DNA of 64,000 bases from Porites lutea (lineage: Eukaryota; Cnidaria; Anthozoa; Scleractinia; Poritidae). A program made the translations under genes and the position numbers. Position 1 is the stretch's first letter; each line of letters begins with the position of its first letter. Below, one piece after another: positions 46,701 to 57,312 of the stretch. Location: positions 27,436,624 through 27,500,623 of the forward strand of contig NC_133206.1 in the NCBI RefSeq assembly GCF_958299795.1, written 5' to 3'. The notes beneath the pieces were generated by a model. It was not told where the DNA came from. It ran no database searches and saw only the letters and a program-made list of their open reading frames with translations.

Positions 46701-47598
46701 TGCACGTGAGAGCGATACTACGATCACGCAACAGCATGACATCTGTGCGAAATAACACAGTTCTATTTTATATTTCATATGTTTTGATTTTCAAGAACAC
46801 ACAGAAAAATAAGATGATCAAACTGGAATTAGCTAAGCTATCTTTGATGTGTTTCTATCCGATTACATTGATTAAATATTTACGGAGAATATTCCTGATT
46901 CGAGTCATCATCTTATTATCGTATGTTTTCTTTTTATGTTGATACCTTTAAAATGTCTAGAGGGAGATCAGGTACGCGTCGGCCGTTTGATGAAAAAGCG
47001 ATTTATTGATGAATCAACAGAAAATAATAGACAAATGCAACCTCTGGGTGCCAATGATTAACAAATATGAAAAACCGAAATATTATTAGTTGTCTTCCAA
47101 AATTGGTTAAAACTATAAATAACAAATTTTATATTTTTTTTTCTCAGGAGCCTTTTACCCTGGTCCTGTTTTGTTATAAATCATTAGACGAAGAACATTT
47201 GATTGATTCACATGTCACATAATAATTGGTTGTTCCGTATTATCAGGTATGAAAATATACAACATAACCAATTACTATATATCACCCACGTCAGGGGTAG
47301 CTTTTTAAGTTGGAATAAGACTCAAGAGATCCTTAACTAACTCTAGCATTTTTGTTAATAAAATGGGCAGTTTCTTATCGACATTCTTGAGATGGTTCCA
47401 ATCAATTATCGTAGAATGGTGCTCAAATCATGGTGAATTAAAGTCGTGTTTGCTTATGTACATACGTGTAATTCTTACCCAATAAAAAAAGGTGAACATG
47501 TGCATTGGAACTTTCAGACATCTCACACTACAACATCTTCTTGTTTTCTTCTTCTTTAGTGATAGGTTTCTCCATTCAGAATAGTCTGCGGGCACCAT
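40746..47598 (-). CDS. Tetraspanin A (six exons found, last exon not found)
   Basis: Exons, minus strand, all phase 0: 47598-47479, 44827-44636, 44348-44274, 43069-42974, 41994-41839, 40829-40746, giving 241 residues. TM1 starts in exon 1 (CLKVPMHMFTFFYW) and continues LSGIALVIIGTW. TM2 includes LIIIVSVCGCYGIVKEHRYF and TM3 FLILLTLIFFIECAVG. The large loop has KCCGG, SCCK and ACGRRDHPS, the CCG-type cysteine set. Exon 6 starts TM4 (VFILGLIAILLSAFQ). A further exon should finish TM4; reading through the donor adds only 16 residues (VSKKLKTSWKSFQINA). Tetraspanins organise membrane microdomains with integrins and other receptors. The start Met was chosen as the nearest before a short charged tail; another lies upstream at 47673. 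The introns are rich in fold-back elements. Confidence 0.82.
41174..41553. mobile_element. MITE in tetraspanin A intron 5
   Basis: Ends GGGGTTGCGTTCGATTGGG and, reverse-complemented, GGGGTGCGTTCGATTGGG are inverted repeats. CGATTGGGAAATCC-type motifs recur inside in both orientations (for example 41286 and 41410), giving nested hairpins. No clear target duplication. Confidence 0.7.
41751..41820. repeat. 70-bp near-perfect palindrome in a GAT microsatellite
   Basis: ATTTGAAATGACAATGATAG followed by (TGA)n meets its reverse complement with only one mismatched pair near the centre. A longer (GAT)n tract precedes it (41692-41727). It lies about 12 bp inside the intron from the donor hexamer of tetraspanin A exon 5. 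Confidence 0.88.
42233..42390. mobile_element. Fold-back MITE in tetraspanin A intron 4
   Basis: The inner arms AGGACTGTTGTTGTTGACA and TGTCAACAACAACAGTCCT are exact inverted repeats. The outer arms contain GTCCGAGT, AACGTAGTC and their inverted counterparts. The whole unit can form a long hairpin. No target duplication was recognised. Confidence 0.75.
42556..42640. mobile_element. 85-bp hairpin MITE with 10-bp flanking duplication
   Basis: Arms of 38 bp, CAACCTCGTCCCCAGGGC through AAAAAATGGGT, are perfect inverted copies around a short spacer. ACACTTTTTT flanks both sides (42546-42555 and 42641-42650). The perfect arms suggest a recent insertion. Confidence 0.88.
43434..43956. mobile_element. 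MITE with ~105-bp arms in tetraspanin A intron 3
   Basis: The left arm TAGCCTGCGAAAACAGCGG, with CTAGGGACGTTT and TACTGATGACGTAAA further in, has inverted counterparts at 43849-43956 (TTTACGTCATCAGTA and others). The left end starts TAGCCTGCG like the MITE at 4302, but the internal sequence differs. No target duplication was evident. Confidence 0.75.
44900..47470. other. Intron 1 of tetraspanin A; nothing else supported
   Basis: Long intron with a MITE fragment near 46331 (TAGCCTGCGTAGCTGGCGGG). The other open frames look like chance. Confidence 0.4.
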
Positions 47599-47689
47599 GA
47601 TGGCTCGGAAACGAAAATAACAGTCAAAGGCGTTGGAGAGATTCCCGGGATTACATGGAACGAGTCGTGACACTGTTCAACTAACAGAA

Positions 47690-48450
47690 TGTAACAAGAC
47701 CCCCGATGGGTGATTTTCAAGACTTTGGATTCAAGCTATTTGGGAGAAAACAGACTTGATTCCTAACTAACAATACTGCAAAAGAAATGACGTTATAATT
47801 GTCTCCATGCGAGGGATATTTACTAAAAGAAGTAAACTAAATATCCCAAAGGAAACCGATTCGACTCACTTTAGAGCAGTTTTTCCTTACTTTTTTGACA
47901 AAACCGATGCAAGATAGGTTTAAGACTATCATTGATCAAGGTGTAAATTCCCACTACCACTGAACATAGTTCATGACACACAATATACACAAGCTATAGT
48001 CATCATTTGAAGTGGTATGATACTCCATAATCCTATAAAATAAGAGAGATAACATGTCTCCAAAACAGTATATGGTTTCCGGAATGTAGGCTATTGTAGC
48101 GATGCGGCTTCCTTTGTCTGCTAACCTCGTCTATACTTTGTCTGAATAGCCAGTATCATCAGCCATACCCGTACCAAGGGTTCATATGGCCAGAAGAACA
48201 GAGAGAATTGAACCCATCAACGTAAGGGTCTAATTTATCGTTACCGACATAACCTCAGCCCGTCCTCTTCGCATGTACAGATCAGCGAAATATTTGTTTC
48301 TCAAATTCTCGAAATAATTCAGAAGAACTGTATTGCACCCCGACAGAGCAGTTGAATTGAAGATGTTTATCAACGACGCCAACCTGGCATGCAGGCAGGT
48401 AGGTCAAGGTTTTTATTTTTGTGGTTTACAAGAAGCCTTGTTTTGGTAGG
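47690..48450. other. No gene recognised
   Basis: AT-rich sequence upstream of tetraspanin A exon 1. It may hold the promoter or 5' UTR, but no motif decides this. Confidence 0.35.
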
Positions 48451-48462
48451 CCATGCGTGCCT

Positions 48463-48657
48463 TAGACTGCAAAAGAGTCCGTATTTTTGCGTATTTAGGT
48501 AAGCGCGAGCAGTCCAACAAAAGGTCTGGAACGAGGCTGAAAACGGAAAGTGAGACTGGGTACGGGTGTGTGAGGCTGCGCGCGTAAGACTCTTAAGCCA
48601 CGCTTTACCGATTTTTTTACTGATTTTGAGAAAAAAACCCGACTGTTTTGCAGTCTA
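48463..48657. mobile_element. MITE (TAGACTGCAAAA family), compact copy
   Basis: Ends TAGACTGCAAAAGAGTCCG and, reverse-complemented, TAGACTGCAAAACAGTCGGG are inverted repeats. Internal AACAAAAGGTCTGGAACGAG and CACGCTTTACCGATTTTTTT match the copy at 3886-4284. The flanks TGCGTGCCT and TACCTGCCT agree at seven of nine positions, a probable decayed 9-bp target duplication. Confidence 0.78.
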
Positions 48658-48793
48658 TACCTGCCTGCTAACGAAGACGTAATTCCGACAGTCGCTTCTC
48701 TCCACCAGAATAGAGAGGAGCGACGATCGAAAATGTGTCTGAGGGGAGGGGGGGGCACTGATACAGGCTAGACGTTTCGCTCGTTCCCGGCTC

Positions 48794-48871
48794 TAGCCTG
48801 TTCCAGGCGCTCAGATCGTGGGGACGGCGCAAAGAGCCGCACTCCACTATCCGAACGCCTGGAACAGGCTA
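48794..48871. mobile_element. 78-bp hairpin MITE (TAGCCTGTTCC family)
   Basis: TAGCCTGTTCCAGGCG and CGCCTGGAACAGGCTA are exact inverted ends. The flanks TCCCGGCTC (48785-48793) and TTCCGGCTC (48872-48880) match at eight of nine bases. A half-copy, GAGCCTGGAACAGGCTA, lies near 63206. Confidence 0.82.
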
Positions 48872-49009
48872 TTCCGGCTCTAGCAGGCGGCCGGCAGCGT
48901 ACGGAGAAGCGGCTGTATTCGCAGGCTTCGAAAATCTTAGACGGCTGTGTGCGTCCAAAAACTTAAATTCCTCCTTGTTCGTAATATCAGTGCTTTGCAA
49001 AACCGAGTG

Positions 49010-49147
49010 GTCATTGGAATTACGGACATGATCACACAAGATGAATTTGCTTGATATTTTATCAACTTCTGCCCGCTACTCAGTGTTGGAAATGAATAGG
49101 GGCAACACATGAGGATTCAAATTTTGATTTAGGGTTTAAAGGGTTAA
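49010..49147. repeat. Dispersed repeat R2, copy 2
   Basis: Same-orientation relative of 39207-39354, ending in AGGGTTTAAAGGGTTAA. Confidence 0.75.
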
Positions 49148-49149
49148 TT

Positions 49150-49925
49150 AAACAGACTCGACTCCTCATCTCCATACGCTATGTTGCGTTACACTTTTTT
49201 TTCTCTATAAGAATTAGAATATCGAGGCTGAAATTTAATTTTGCAAAATCTTATTATGATAAGAATAAGCCCGAGGCTGAAAAGGATATAACTTTATGTG
49301 TTGAAAATCTGTTAATGCAATACAATTATGTGTTTTCAACTTAACCTTGAAATCATTTCTTTCTCTCAAAGGCAAAACTAGCCACCAAAAGAAAAACAAG
49401 GTACCATGGCCATTAACTGTAATTTATACCCCAATACATATATTTTTAGCCTAAAATCGGTAGGAAAATAAGAATATTATATTCTGCCCGGACCGGAAAA
49501 ACAACATTCTTATAAGATAAAAGAGTGTATCACATAAGCACATACGGTAACTGTATAATTTACACTAATCGTCCTTATCGCGGAAATGGAAACGCGCAAA
49601 ATGTTCAGCACAGTGTTCATCACTCTCTAAGCCTTATTGCAAAGCCTATAATTAGTAAATGATCGTGGTTGTGATCAGTTATCAAAAACATTTCAAGATC
49701 GTGAAGCCTTTTCATTTTCGACCCAAACCCGCCATTTTCCTTAAGGTTAGACACCCTTGATTAGAGAAGAATTCATCCAAGACCGATTAGTAACAAGAGC
49801 TTCCACTTAGAGGCTTGATGGTCGAATGATAGCAAATCTCCACCCAACCCCTCCCCCTCCATTCCCTGCCCGAGGACGAGAGGTAACTTCTTTCAAATTT
49901 GTTAAATCTTAACCTGGCACATATC
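49150..49925. other. No gene recognised
   Basis: AT-rich spacer before the tRNA cluster; nothing further was seen. Confidence 0.4.
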
Positions 49926-49929
49926 GTTC

Positions 49930-50001
49930 GCCGTGATCGTCTAGTGGTTAGGACACTGCGTTGTGGCCGCAGTAACCCAGGTTCAAATCCTGGTCACGGC
50001 A
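49930..50001 (+). tRNA. tRNA-His (anticodon GTG), copy 1
   Basis: A 72-base cloverleaf without intron: acceptor stem GCCGTGA/TCACGGC, D arm with GTGGTTAGGAC (B... A-box region), anticodon loop TTGTGGC with GTG at 49963-49965, T arm CCAGGTTCAAATCCTGG and discriminator A. As usual for eukaryotic His genes, the extra 5' G is not encoded. A T-rich run follows (CTTTTCTTTC), suiting Pol III termination. Confidence 0.97.
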
Positions 50002-50322
50002 CTTTTCTTTCTTTTTTGTTTTTCTTCTTCTTTTCTTTATTTGTTTAGGATTCTATTTATGACAATAGAATCAAAAACGTTTCCATAAATTAAGGTACGA
50101 AGAGGCAAAGGCTAAGTTCTTTTTACTATTTCAACTTACTGGAAGAAAGAGATCATCTCAACCATAGCAGAAAGGTGCGCGATCCAGACAAACAAGCCAG
50201 ATATACAGCACTAATAATAACATGACAAAAATTATACTTCAAATCTTTTCCTACCGGCCATTAGGAGTACAGACTTCACTATTTTGAGCTTTATGGGAAT
50301 CTTTCTACCTTCAGTATCTATT

Positions 50323-50395
50323 CTCTCAGCAGGTAAATGACGGGTGGTCATTTCTGAAAATAAAACCAATGAATTTCTATCTCAATTCCATCGTC
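50323..50395 (+). repeat. 5' flank duplicated between tRNA-His copies
   Basis: CAGCAGGTAAATGACGGGTG and AATTTCTATCTCAATTCCATC recur at 50939-51010 just before copy 3. A related AACCAATGAATTTCT block stands in the same relative place before copy 4 on the other strand (about 56263-56310). Confidence 0.85.
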
Positions 50396-50467
50396 GCCGT
50401 GATCGTCTAGTGGTTAGGACACTGCGTTGTGGCCGCAGTAACCCAGGTTCAAATCCTGGTCACGGCA
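50396..50467 (+). tRNA. tRNA-His (anticodon GTG), copy 2
   Basis: Identical in sequence to copy 1 and followed by a run of seven T. It lies 394 bp downstream of copy 1 in the same direction. Confidence 0.97.
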
Positions 50468-51010
50468 CTTTTTTTCCGTTTCTATTTGTTTTTTTAATTT
50501 TATTTTCCTTTTAATATGTATTTTTACTTAGGATATCCTCTTGTGACAATGGAACTATAGACTTTTCTATTAAAGGTGCAAAAAGGCGAGTACTTTTTAT
50601 TTCTTATTGCTTAGTATCTGAAAACAATATCAAATGGAGGGAAAGGGTTGCTACGGGGCAGGTTCAGGTACAGGTCCACGATTGCACGTGACGTCACGGC
50701 GACCATGTTGCTGGTGAAGCAGCAAAAATTATGCTGAAAATATCATTAGCAAGAATGCCACTATTTTGAGCAGTGGTAAGAATAATGGGAACCTGCCTGT
50801 ATATATATATCTATCTTCAGTAACAGTTTTTAAATATTTCTACGGGTGTTTCCATTTCAAAGTGCTATATTATTGGCACAAAAATTAAAAAGAAAAACGA
50901 CTTTACAATTTGACGGCGATGCGATTTCTTAGTGTTAGCTCTCAGCAGGTAAATGACGGGTGGTCTTTGCTGAAAAGTAAAAACCAATAAATTTCTATCT
51001 CAATTCCATC

Positions 51011-51082
51011 GCCGTGATCGTCTAGTGGTTAGGACACTGCGTTGTGGCCGCAGTAACCCAGGTTCAAATCCTGGTCACGGCA
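51011..51082 (+). tRNA. tRNA-His (anticodon GTG), copy 3
   Basis: Identical in sequence to copy 1. The T-run comes slightly later (after CGGTGTTGTTC). The long open frame at 51025-51564 runs through this gene and is not a protein gene. Confidence 0.97.
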
Positions 51083-51639
51083 CGGTGTTGTTCTTTTTTT
51101 ATGTTCTGTATCGACTAAAATTGCCTTATCATAAACAAAGGACTTTCTCTTTTGCCATAAATGAGAACATTACAAAATGGTTAGTTTCGGACCGTCCAAG
51201 GATGTCCAAGGAGCCACAAATCCAACGCCGAGTCCAAGACAAATATGTCCTTGTTTCATTTCACTTCATAGAGCGATTTTCGTATGACCTTGAAGTGAAA
51301 ACGCGCGAACAAAACAAAAACAACAAACGAACGGAAATAAAGCGATTTGATTGGTTTATCGAACGGATACAAACGCGCGTGGCTTTTGGTTGGTTAAGCG
51401 AACGCTCGGCTGAAAAAACGTCATGCCCAAAGAACTTTCTAGAAATTGCTTTGACGTCATACTGCAGCGCGATTGGTCAATCGAACAATGCCTTCTCCAT
51501 TTTAGGGTTTTCTTTGGCGGGAAAACGAAGAGTCCATTTTTTGTTCTTTTCATCCATTGGCTGATAAAATAAATAAAAATAATAAAAGATGACCATAGTT
51601 TAGTTCTCCTTAACAATGACTGTTAGTAGCGAAGCGCGC

Positions 51640-52262
51640 GCAGCGGAGCACCATTAGTAAGAAAACCTGGTTACGTACGTTCACCCCGGTTCCTGTAATA
51701 AGTTGGCCAAGGTGAAATCTTGTATTTCAAGCACCCCGCGAGTTTCGGCGGTAAATCACATGGCCACCCGGACTCTTAAAGGAAAACAAAAACAACAAAG
51801 CCGATTCTTTCTTTCAACTAAATTTTAATATCTACGTTAAAGTGGAAACTTGAGAAAGAGCCAGAGCGAGGAATAAAAAAGCAACGGGGTCCAATTTCTT
51901 TGGAAGAAAAACGTTAAAATTTTTTAGCGGTGGTGAGAAAATGAGGAATGCTAGCGGCCAGTAAGGTGAAAATGAAAAACGTGAACAGGAACACATACAC
52001 ACAACATCCATAAAACTTGTAACTAGGAAGTTTCTGGAAGTCTCACGTTGTTGTCGTGCAAACAACGACAAAGAAATGTACGAGCAATGTACGTACAATG
52101 TACGTGCATATTTTTTTTTTGGCCAGTGAGACCTATTCTTGTTGTTTTTTACCGTTGTCGTTGTCTCCACTGAATCTTCAGCATTACACGATTTCATATT
52201 TTGTTTTAGTAGACTACAAATACAGAGGAGAGCTTCGCTTTATTGAACCCTGGATAAATCTA
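51640..52262. repeat. Dispersed repeat family R1, copy 3
   Basis: Shares AAATCACATGGCCACCCGG, TAGCGGTGGTGAGAAAATG, GAGCCAGAGCGAGGAATAAA and the GAGCTTCGCTTTATTG end with copies 1 and 2. It begins with a GCGAAGCGCGCGCAGCGGAG block. Confidence 0.65.
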
Positions 52263-52269
52263 TATATTA

Positions 52270-52935
52270 TTATTACAATGTACACCTGTAACCACCTGAA
52301 GTGCTGAAACGAAAATGAATATAAAATAATGTAGGTCAACAAATTAAACTTTCCTCTGCTGATAGCATATTTGCAGTTAAGCCCGGCAGGGAATTTCTCA
52401 TATTTTCTAAACATTATGAAGGACTTCGAACGAGCCAATTTCTAATTACTGTGTTTTTAATTTCCCGGTAATGAAAAATTGCAACGCGAGTTTGTTAAGT
52501 ATCACCCAAAAACGTAGACCAAAACAGCGTTTCGTGAACATTTCATTCTATGATGGTCAGTTTTAATACAGTAACGTCAAATATCAAATCAAATAAGGGG
52601 AAACTACTAAAATCGAAATGGCAAGCACGAATACAATTGTTAATAAGAAGTTCGCTATGTAATTATTAATTTCCAACTGAATGTTTTCACAATAATGCAT
52701 TATAGAAATAAAAAGGAAAGTTGAATACATTGAATGAATAGGTTCATGTAGATCTCAGACAGTTATTTTCATTAGTTTATATTGCTTCCAGCGTGTTTGA
52801 TTTAGCTAGCCCTGGGTTAATGGAGTTTGCATTGCAACGCAACAGCTGCTCGGACGAGTGAAAAATTTGAGTACTGAGAAAAAGGACTGATCAGCAGCTG
52901 ATCATGAACCTGTGGCCAAACTTGTTTGTGGGAAG
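52270..52935. other. Upstream region of the GRL gene
   Basis: AT-rich DNA without a recognised element. An ATG at 52904 is out of frame with the GRL start. The promoter could not be placed. Confidence 0.4.
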
Positions 52936-55900
52936 ATGCCTCAACAAGTGTATCCAGAACGCGAGCTAGAGGAAAGCCGAAAAGACAGGAGCGAGCTTAA
53001 TTTAAGCAATAACAGAGACCAGCAGACGAGAAACGAACTTTCCGAACAGCTATCGCAAACCTTCGGTCCAACTTTGTTCGTAATGAAGCTAGCAGGAGAT
53101 TTCTTTGGCGAAACAACTTTGACCGAGCCGCGAGACTTGAATTCGAACTGGGGAAACTCGGCTTACTGCATTTCGCGTTTCTACAGCTCGTTTGTTGTTT
53201 TAGCCGAGTGGTTGCTGGTTGTTTTGGGGCTGATAACTCTTTTTTACCAAGGTTTGGCGTCCATGAATGTTTTCCTATTCTTGTTAATCCCAATTACTTA
53301 TTATATTCAGTGTGCTTCCAACGCCACTATTTGTTCCGTGGTACTGCCACTCGTGAAAAGAAAAAATACCCGATTTTCCCAGTTTATCTCTGGCGCCATG
53401 ATGACCACAACTGATCTCGATGGAGTGAAACGCAAAACTCTGCAAGGTTTAGTGACTGCATGTTTTGTTGCTGTGATGAATTTTGTTTGTATCGCCCTCT
53501 TTTCACTCTATAATGGCGGCATAATCTCTAGATACAAACCGTGGAATGGTCACTCAGCAGTGAGAGTAATCGAGCTCGCACCCGCGATATACGGTTCCTT
53601 TTCCTGGAGTCTACCAGTGCAGCTGTACTGTGCAACGTGCTTGGTTCTGGAAAGAATGTTTGAAACGTTAAAAAAGAAAATTGAATCCAGTCTCGGTACT
53701 GAACGCCCTTTGACCATTGCCTTTGTGCGCCAAGAGCATATGCGACTGTGCAAGCTTCTTCAGATGGCTGACAGGGTGTTTTCACCTATCTTGTTTGTAA
53801 CGGTCATACTGTATATACCTCTGATCTGCGTCAATTTATACCAGCTCATCCAGTCAACCAAAAATTGGTCCAGCGAAGCGGGAAAGGTTTCGTTTATTGT
53901 TTACCTTTGTTGGAGTATATCTCTAGCATCTATACTGGGAGTGCTGTGCCTATTTGGAAGTCGAGTAAACGAGAAGGTATATATGATATATAATAGTGAG
54001 AGTGAGGCGGATTCAGGATTTTTCTTAAGCGGGGGTGCACCACTAAGGACCTACCATTTCTATGGAGTGTAACATAAACTCTTCAATCTCGTCTCATGTT
54101 TCACTTCAACACCAATAAACTACAAAGCGTTTTTTTTTTTTTTTGCAGAATACCAGTTGTATTAGAAAGCCGTAGGTCATCTCAGGGGCGGGGGTGGGGT
54201 GAGCACCCCCTGCACCCTCCCCCCCCCCCCAGATCCGCCCCTGGAGAGCTGCATGTAGAAATGTATTTGTTTGAGTTGCGATTGTTAATTTAGTGTTGAA
54301 AGAAGCGAAGTATTTGCTACAATAGTACATTCAATTGCGTAACAATCTTACAGCAAATTAGAGTAACTGTACCAAAACCAAAAGCTAATCGTGCTTGCAT
54401 GCCGTGGTACCTATTTTATTCATTTAATATATATTTCATTTTAATTAAAACTGCTCGAGTCAATAAGAGAAAGTTAAGAATTTGCTTTTAATCAAAAACT
54501 ATATATTCTTATTTTAGGCTCACAGTTTTTATGAAACATTACAAATGTGCCAAGTTTCTGCAAAGGTCGTCGAAGACAACTCAGAAGTGAGTACATATAT
54601 CTTTTTTACAGAATTTTTTATGGACGTTTTTAACATAAGTTTCCAGGGTGCTTAAGTTTGGAATGATATAAGTGATGACATCAAGCCATTCCTCTCTCTC
54701 AAACGCTTTAAGAAAAAGCTTAAGTCAATTCTTATTGATAAATTTTAATCATAATGTCAGTTCCTGATGATAAATGGCTGATAACATCTGGACTCGAACT
54801 GTAGGTGCTTTAGCAATTTGTACCTTATTCTTTAAGCAGTAATTGGTGCTAATGAGTACGTTGAGTTCGAGCACTGCGGTTTAATCGGGCCTTAACTAAC
54901 ACTTTATCCTGCTTCATCCAAGATATGCAATTCCAAAAACATCTTTAAAAAATGTTTAATACTTTGCAGTGAAACCACTGGCCTGAGGCTTGTGGACCCA
55001 CTTGAGCTTTGAACGTGTTGACGTTATTTCTACTGTGGTCGATAAGAGTATAGACCATGCCGGAAAATTGCTGTCGATTTGTTAATTGGAGTGTGCACAG
55101 AGTTTCAAAAGAGAGACTAACGTCATGCATAACTGACATTAACAAAATAAGCGATCTTTTCATAACTTTTTCTTTGTCCACAGTTGATGCTGTTCCTTGC
55201 GCATGTGCAGGGCGATGGTATTGGCTTCTCCGCGGGTGGACTGGCGGTGATCAATAAATCTTTCTTTCTCACGGTATGACACCAAATAACTCTTATCTAT
55301 CTGGGAAGTCTGCTACGGGAATTTAATGGTTTTAAAACGCGACTCAAGTTTAGTTAGTCTGGTGTAGCATGCAAAGGGTTATTCAGGGTGACTTGCATGG
55401 GAAAGTTTCAAAATACAGTATCAAAATTACAGCTGATACCCCAGGACAAATTAAGAGCATTAGCTAAGATACCATGTACCCATCCTTAATGAGATCTCAT
55501 TTTGTTACCATCAGCGATATGTAAAATGTAAAGGAAACTCCTCCGTCTAAGAAGTCTAAGAAAACAGCCAGGTGACGAGTTAAGTGACTGAGCTCAAGAT
55601 TCTGATGTTCATATAACAAAAATACATGTAACCCTAACATTAATATACAACATTAAATTTGCTCCAAAAATAATTTACATCCAGTAAACTAAACTCACAC
55701 GAAAGTTAAAAAATTGAGGAGGGAAGAAAGACTGAAGAAAGGGGAAAATAAAGTAAAAGGAAGAAAGGGAGAAAAATTCTTGATCTGATTTGAATTTTAG
55801 CTGCAGTGTCAATTGCCACGCATCCATTTGAACTTATGTTCCTGCAGTGAGTCAGGTCTAAGCGTATTTGTGACTGACCGTGTTTCCATACTAGCCTCAC

Positions 55901-55988
55901 GAACTAATAACCTTTAACTTTTACTTTGTTTCAGCTTGTTGGAATAATCGCGTCCTATTTTGCCGTGCTTCTTACCTTACCATCCTGA
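52936..55988 (+). CDS. Gustatory-receptor-like (GRL) seven-transmembrane protein, 4 exons
   Basis: Exons 52936-53976, 54518-54586, 55184-55273 and 55935-55988, all phase 0, give 417 residues. Junctions: GAGAAG|GTATAT, TTTTAG|GCT, TCAGAA|GTGAGT, TTGTCCACAG|TTG, CTCACG|GTATGA, TTTCAG|CTT. Exon 1 encodes a polar N-terminus and six hydrophobic segments, among them WLLVVLGLITLFY, VFLFLLIPITYYI, LFVTVILYIPLICVNLY and SISLASILGVLCLF. It ends in RVNEK. The short C-terminal exons hold AHSFYETLQ, GFSAGGLAVINKSFF and TM7 LVGIIASYFAVLLTLPS. A large first exon plus three small phase-0 exons is typical of the insect gustatory receptor superfamily and its cnidarian GRL relatives, which have an intracellular N-terminus. 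Ligand and channel activity are unknown. Flanking tRNA-His groups carry no functional hint. Confidence 0.82.
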
Positions 55989-56190
55989 GGGAAGCGGGAA
56001 CTACAGAGGCTTCATCAGTTAAAAGTGTTCGAAAGACATTGCTAGGCTTCATACTAAAGCCGTTCATAATATTGCTTCATTTTTGCATTATAAAGGAGGC
56101 TGAAATCTTAAATAGGAGCACACACTGATACTGGACGGTTTGACTTAATATTATACTTTTCATATTGTGAGAAATACAAAAGGACGTTAG

Positions 56191-56262
56191 TGCCGTGACC
56201 AGGATTTGAACCTGGGTTACTGCGGCCACAACGCAGTGTCCTAACCTCTAGACGATCACGGC
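56191..56262 (-). tRNA. tRNA-His (anticodon GTG), copy 4, D-loop variant
   Basis: Same cloverleaf as the other copies but with one change in the D loop: CTAGAGGTTAGG in place of CTAGTGGTTAGG (position 16). The base is unpaired, so the fold is kept. It faces the plus-strand copies across the GRL gene. Confidence 0.94.
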
Positions 56263-56682
56263 GAGGATAGAAATGTGTAGAAATTCATTGGTTTTAAATT
56301 TTCATTTGAGAGTACTCCCGAAGTGCACCGCAGTGAAACTGCAATGCACTTAGAAAAGGAAACGCCCGTTCTATATATGAATAGATACTGAAGATAGAGA
56401 GATTACCATTAAGCTTAAAATAGCGGAGCTTTTACTAATGGCCGGTTGGACGAGAACTTTAGTTTTATTTTTTGTTACGTTAGTACTGTATATTTGGCTT
56501 GTTTGTTCAGATCTTCCAGTAAGTTGAAATAAAAAATACTCCGGGACAGAGCAGTTTTTGCACCTTAATTTACGGGAACGTCTTTGATTCTAATTGTCAA
56601 AAACAGAAACCAAAGTAAAGAAATGATAATAAAAAAAATAATTATGAGAAAAATAGAATAAAGAAAAAAAACGGAAAAAAGG

Positions 56683-56754
56683 TGCCGTGACCAGGATTTG
56701 AACCTGGGTTACTGCGGCCACAACGCAGTGTCCTAACCACTAGACGATCACGGC
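56683..56754 (-). tRNA. tRNA-His (anticodon GTG), copy 5
   Basis: Identical in sequence to copies 1-3. On the gene strand it is followed by a T-rich run (TTTTTTCCG). It lies 420 bp from copy 4 in the same direction. Confidence 0.97.
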
Positions 56755-57007
56755 TAACTACAGGTACAGGGTTGAAATGAAGAACTATTACTATTTACCT
56801 CATGAGATGAGGGGCAGGATCACGTGGAAAAAAAAAACAATCCAAAGTACTTTTTTATTCAAATGATAAGACGAAGACGCCTTTATGGTCTAGTATGATA
56901 CTCTTATATTTTGAAATTCAAATGTTTACCGTAAAATCCCGAAACTAACGGATCCCCGAAAAAAGTAACGTTAACTAGCACTTTAATTTTTTACCTCCCT
57001 GTTGAAT

Positions 57008-57304
57008 CACAGGTAGCCCAAGCTCGAAATATGAGCATCGGCGAGCATCTGTCTATCAAAGGTTTAGAGAGAAAACCGTTTACTTAAAAACCCATAAAAC
57101 GGCCACAAATCGGCCCTGGACCACACAGGAGAGACGTAACACACATTTTAAGTAAGTTAAGCTGTTTTTTATTGAAATCCTTTCATTTTCGTGGGTTACA
57201 GAAACGATAGGTCAGCACTGATAGGTTATTTTTCCCATACAAATCCTTATATTTTGAATGCCGATGCTCGCCGATGCTCATATTTCGAGCTTGGGCTACC
57301 TGTG
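57008..57304. mobile_element. TIR element with 41-bp perfect arms and GTTGAAT flanks
   Basis: CACAGGTAGCCCAAGCTC through GGCGAGCAT at 57008-57048 is perfectly inverted at 57264-57304. GTTGAAT stands directly outside both ends (57001-57007 and 57305-57311), a 7-bp duplication. The interior is non-coding. Confidence 0.82.
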
Positions 57305-57312
57305 GTTGAATC

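Noticed and set aside
51025-51564. 179-codon plus-strand frame
   Set aside because: It starts inside a tRNA-His gene and matches no family.
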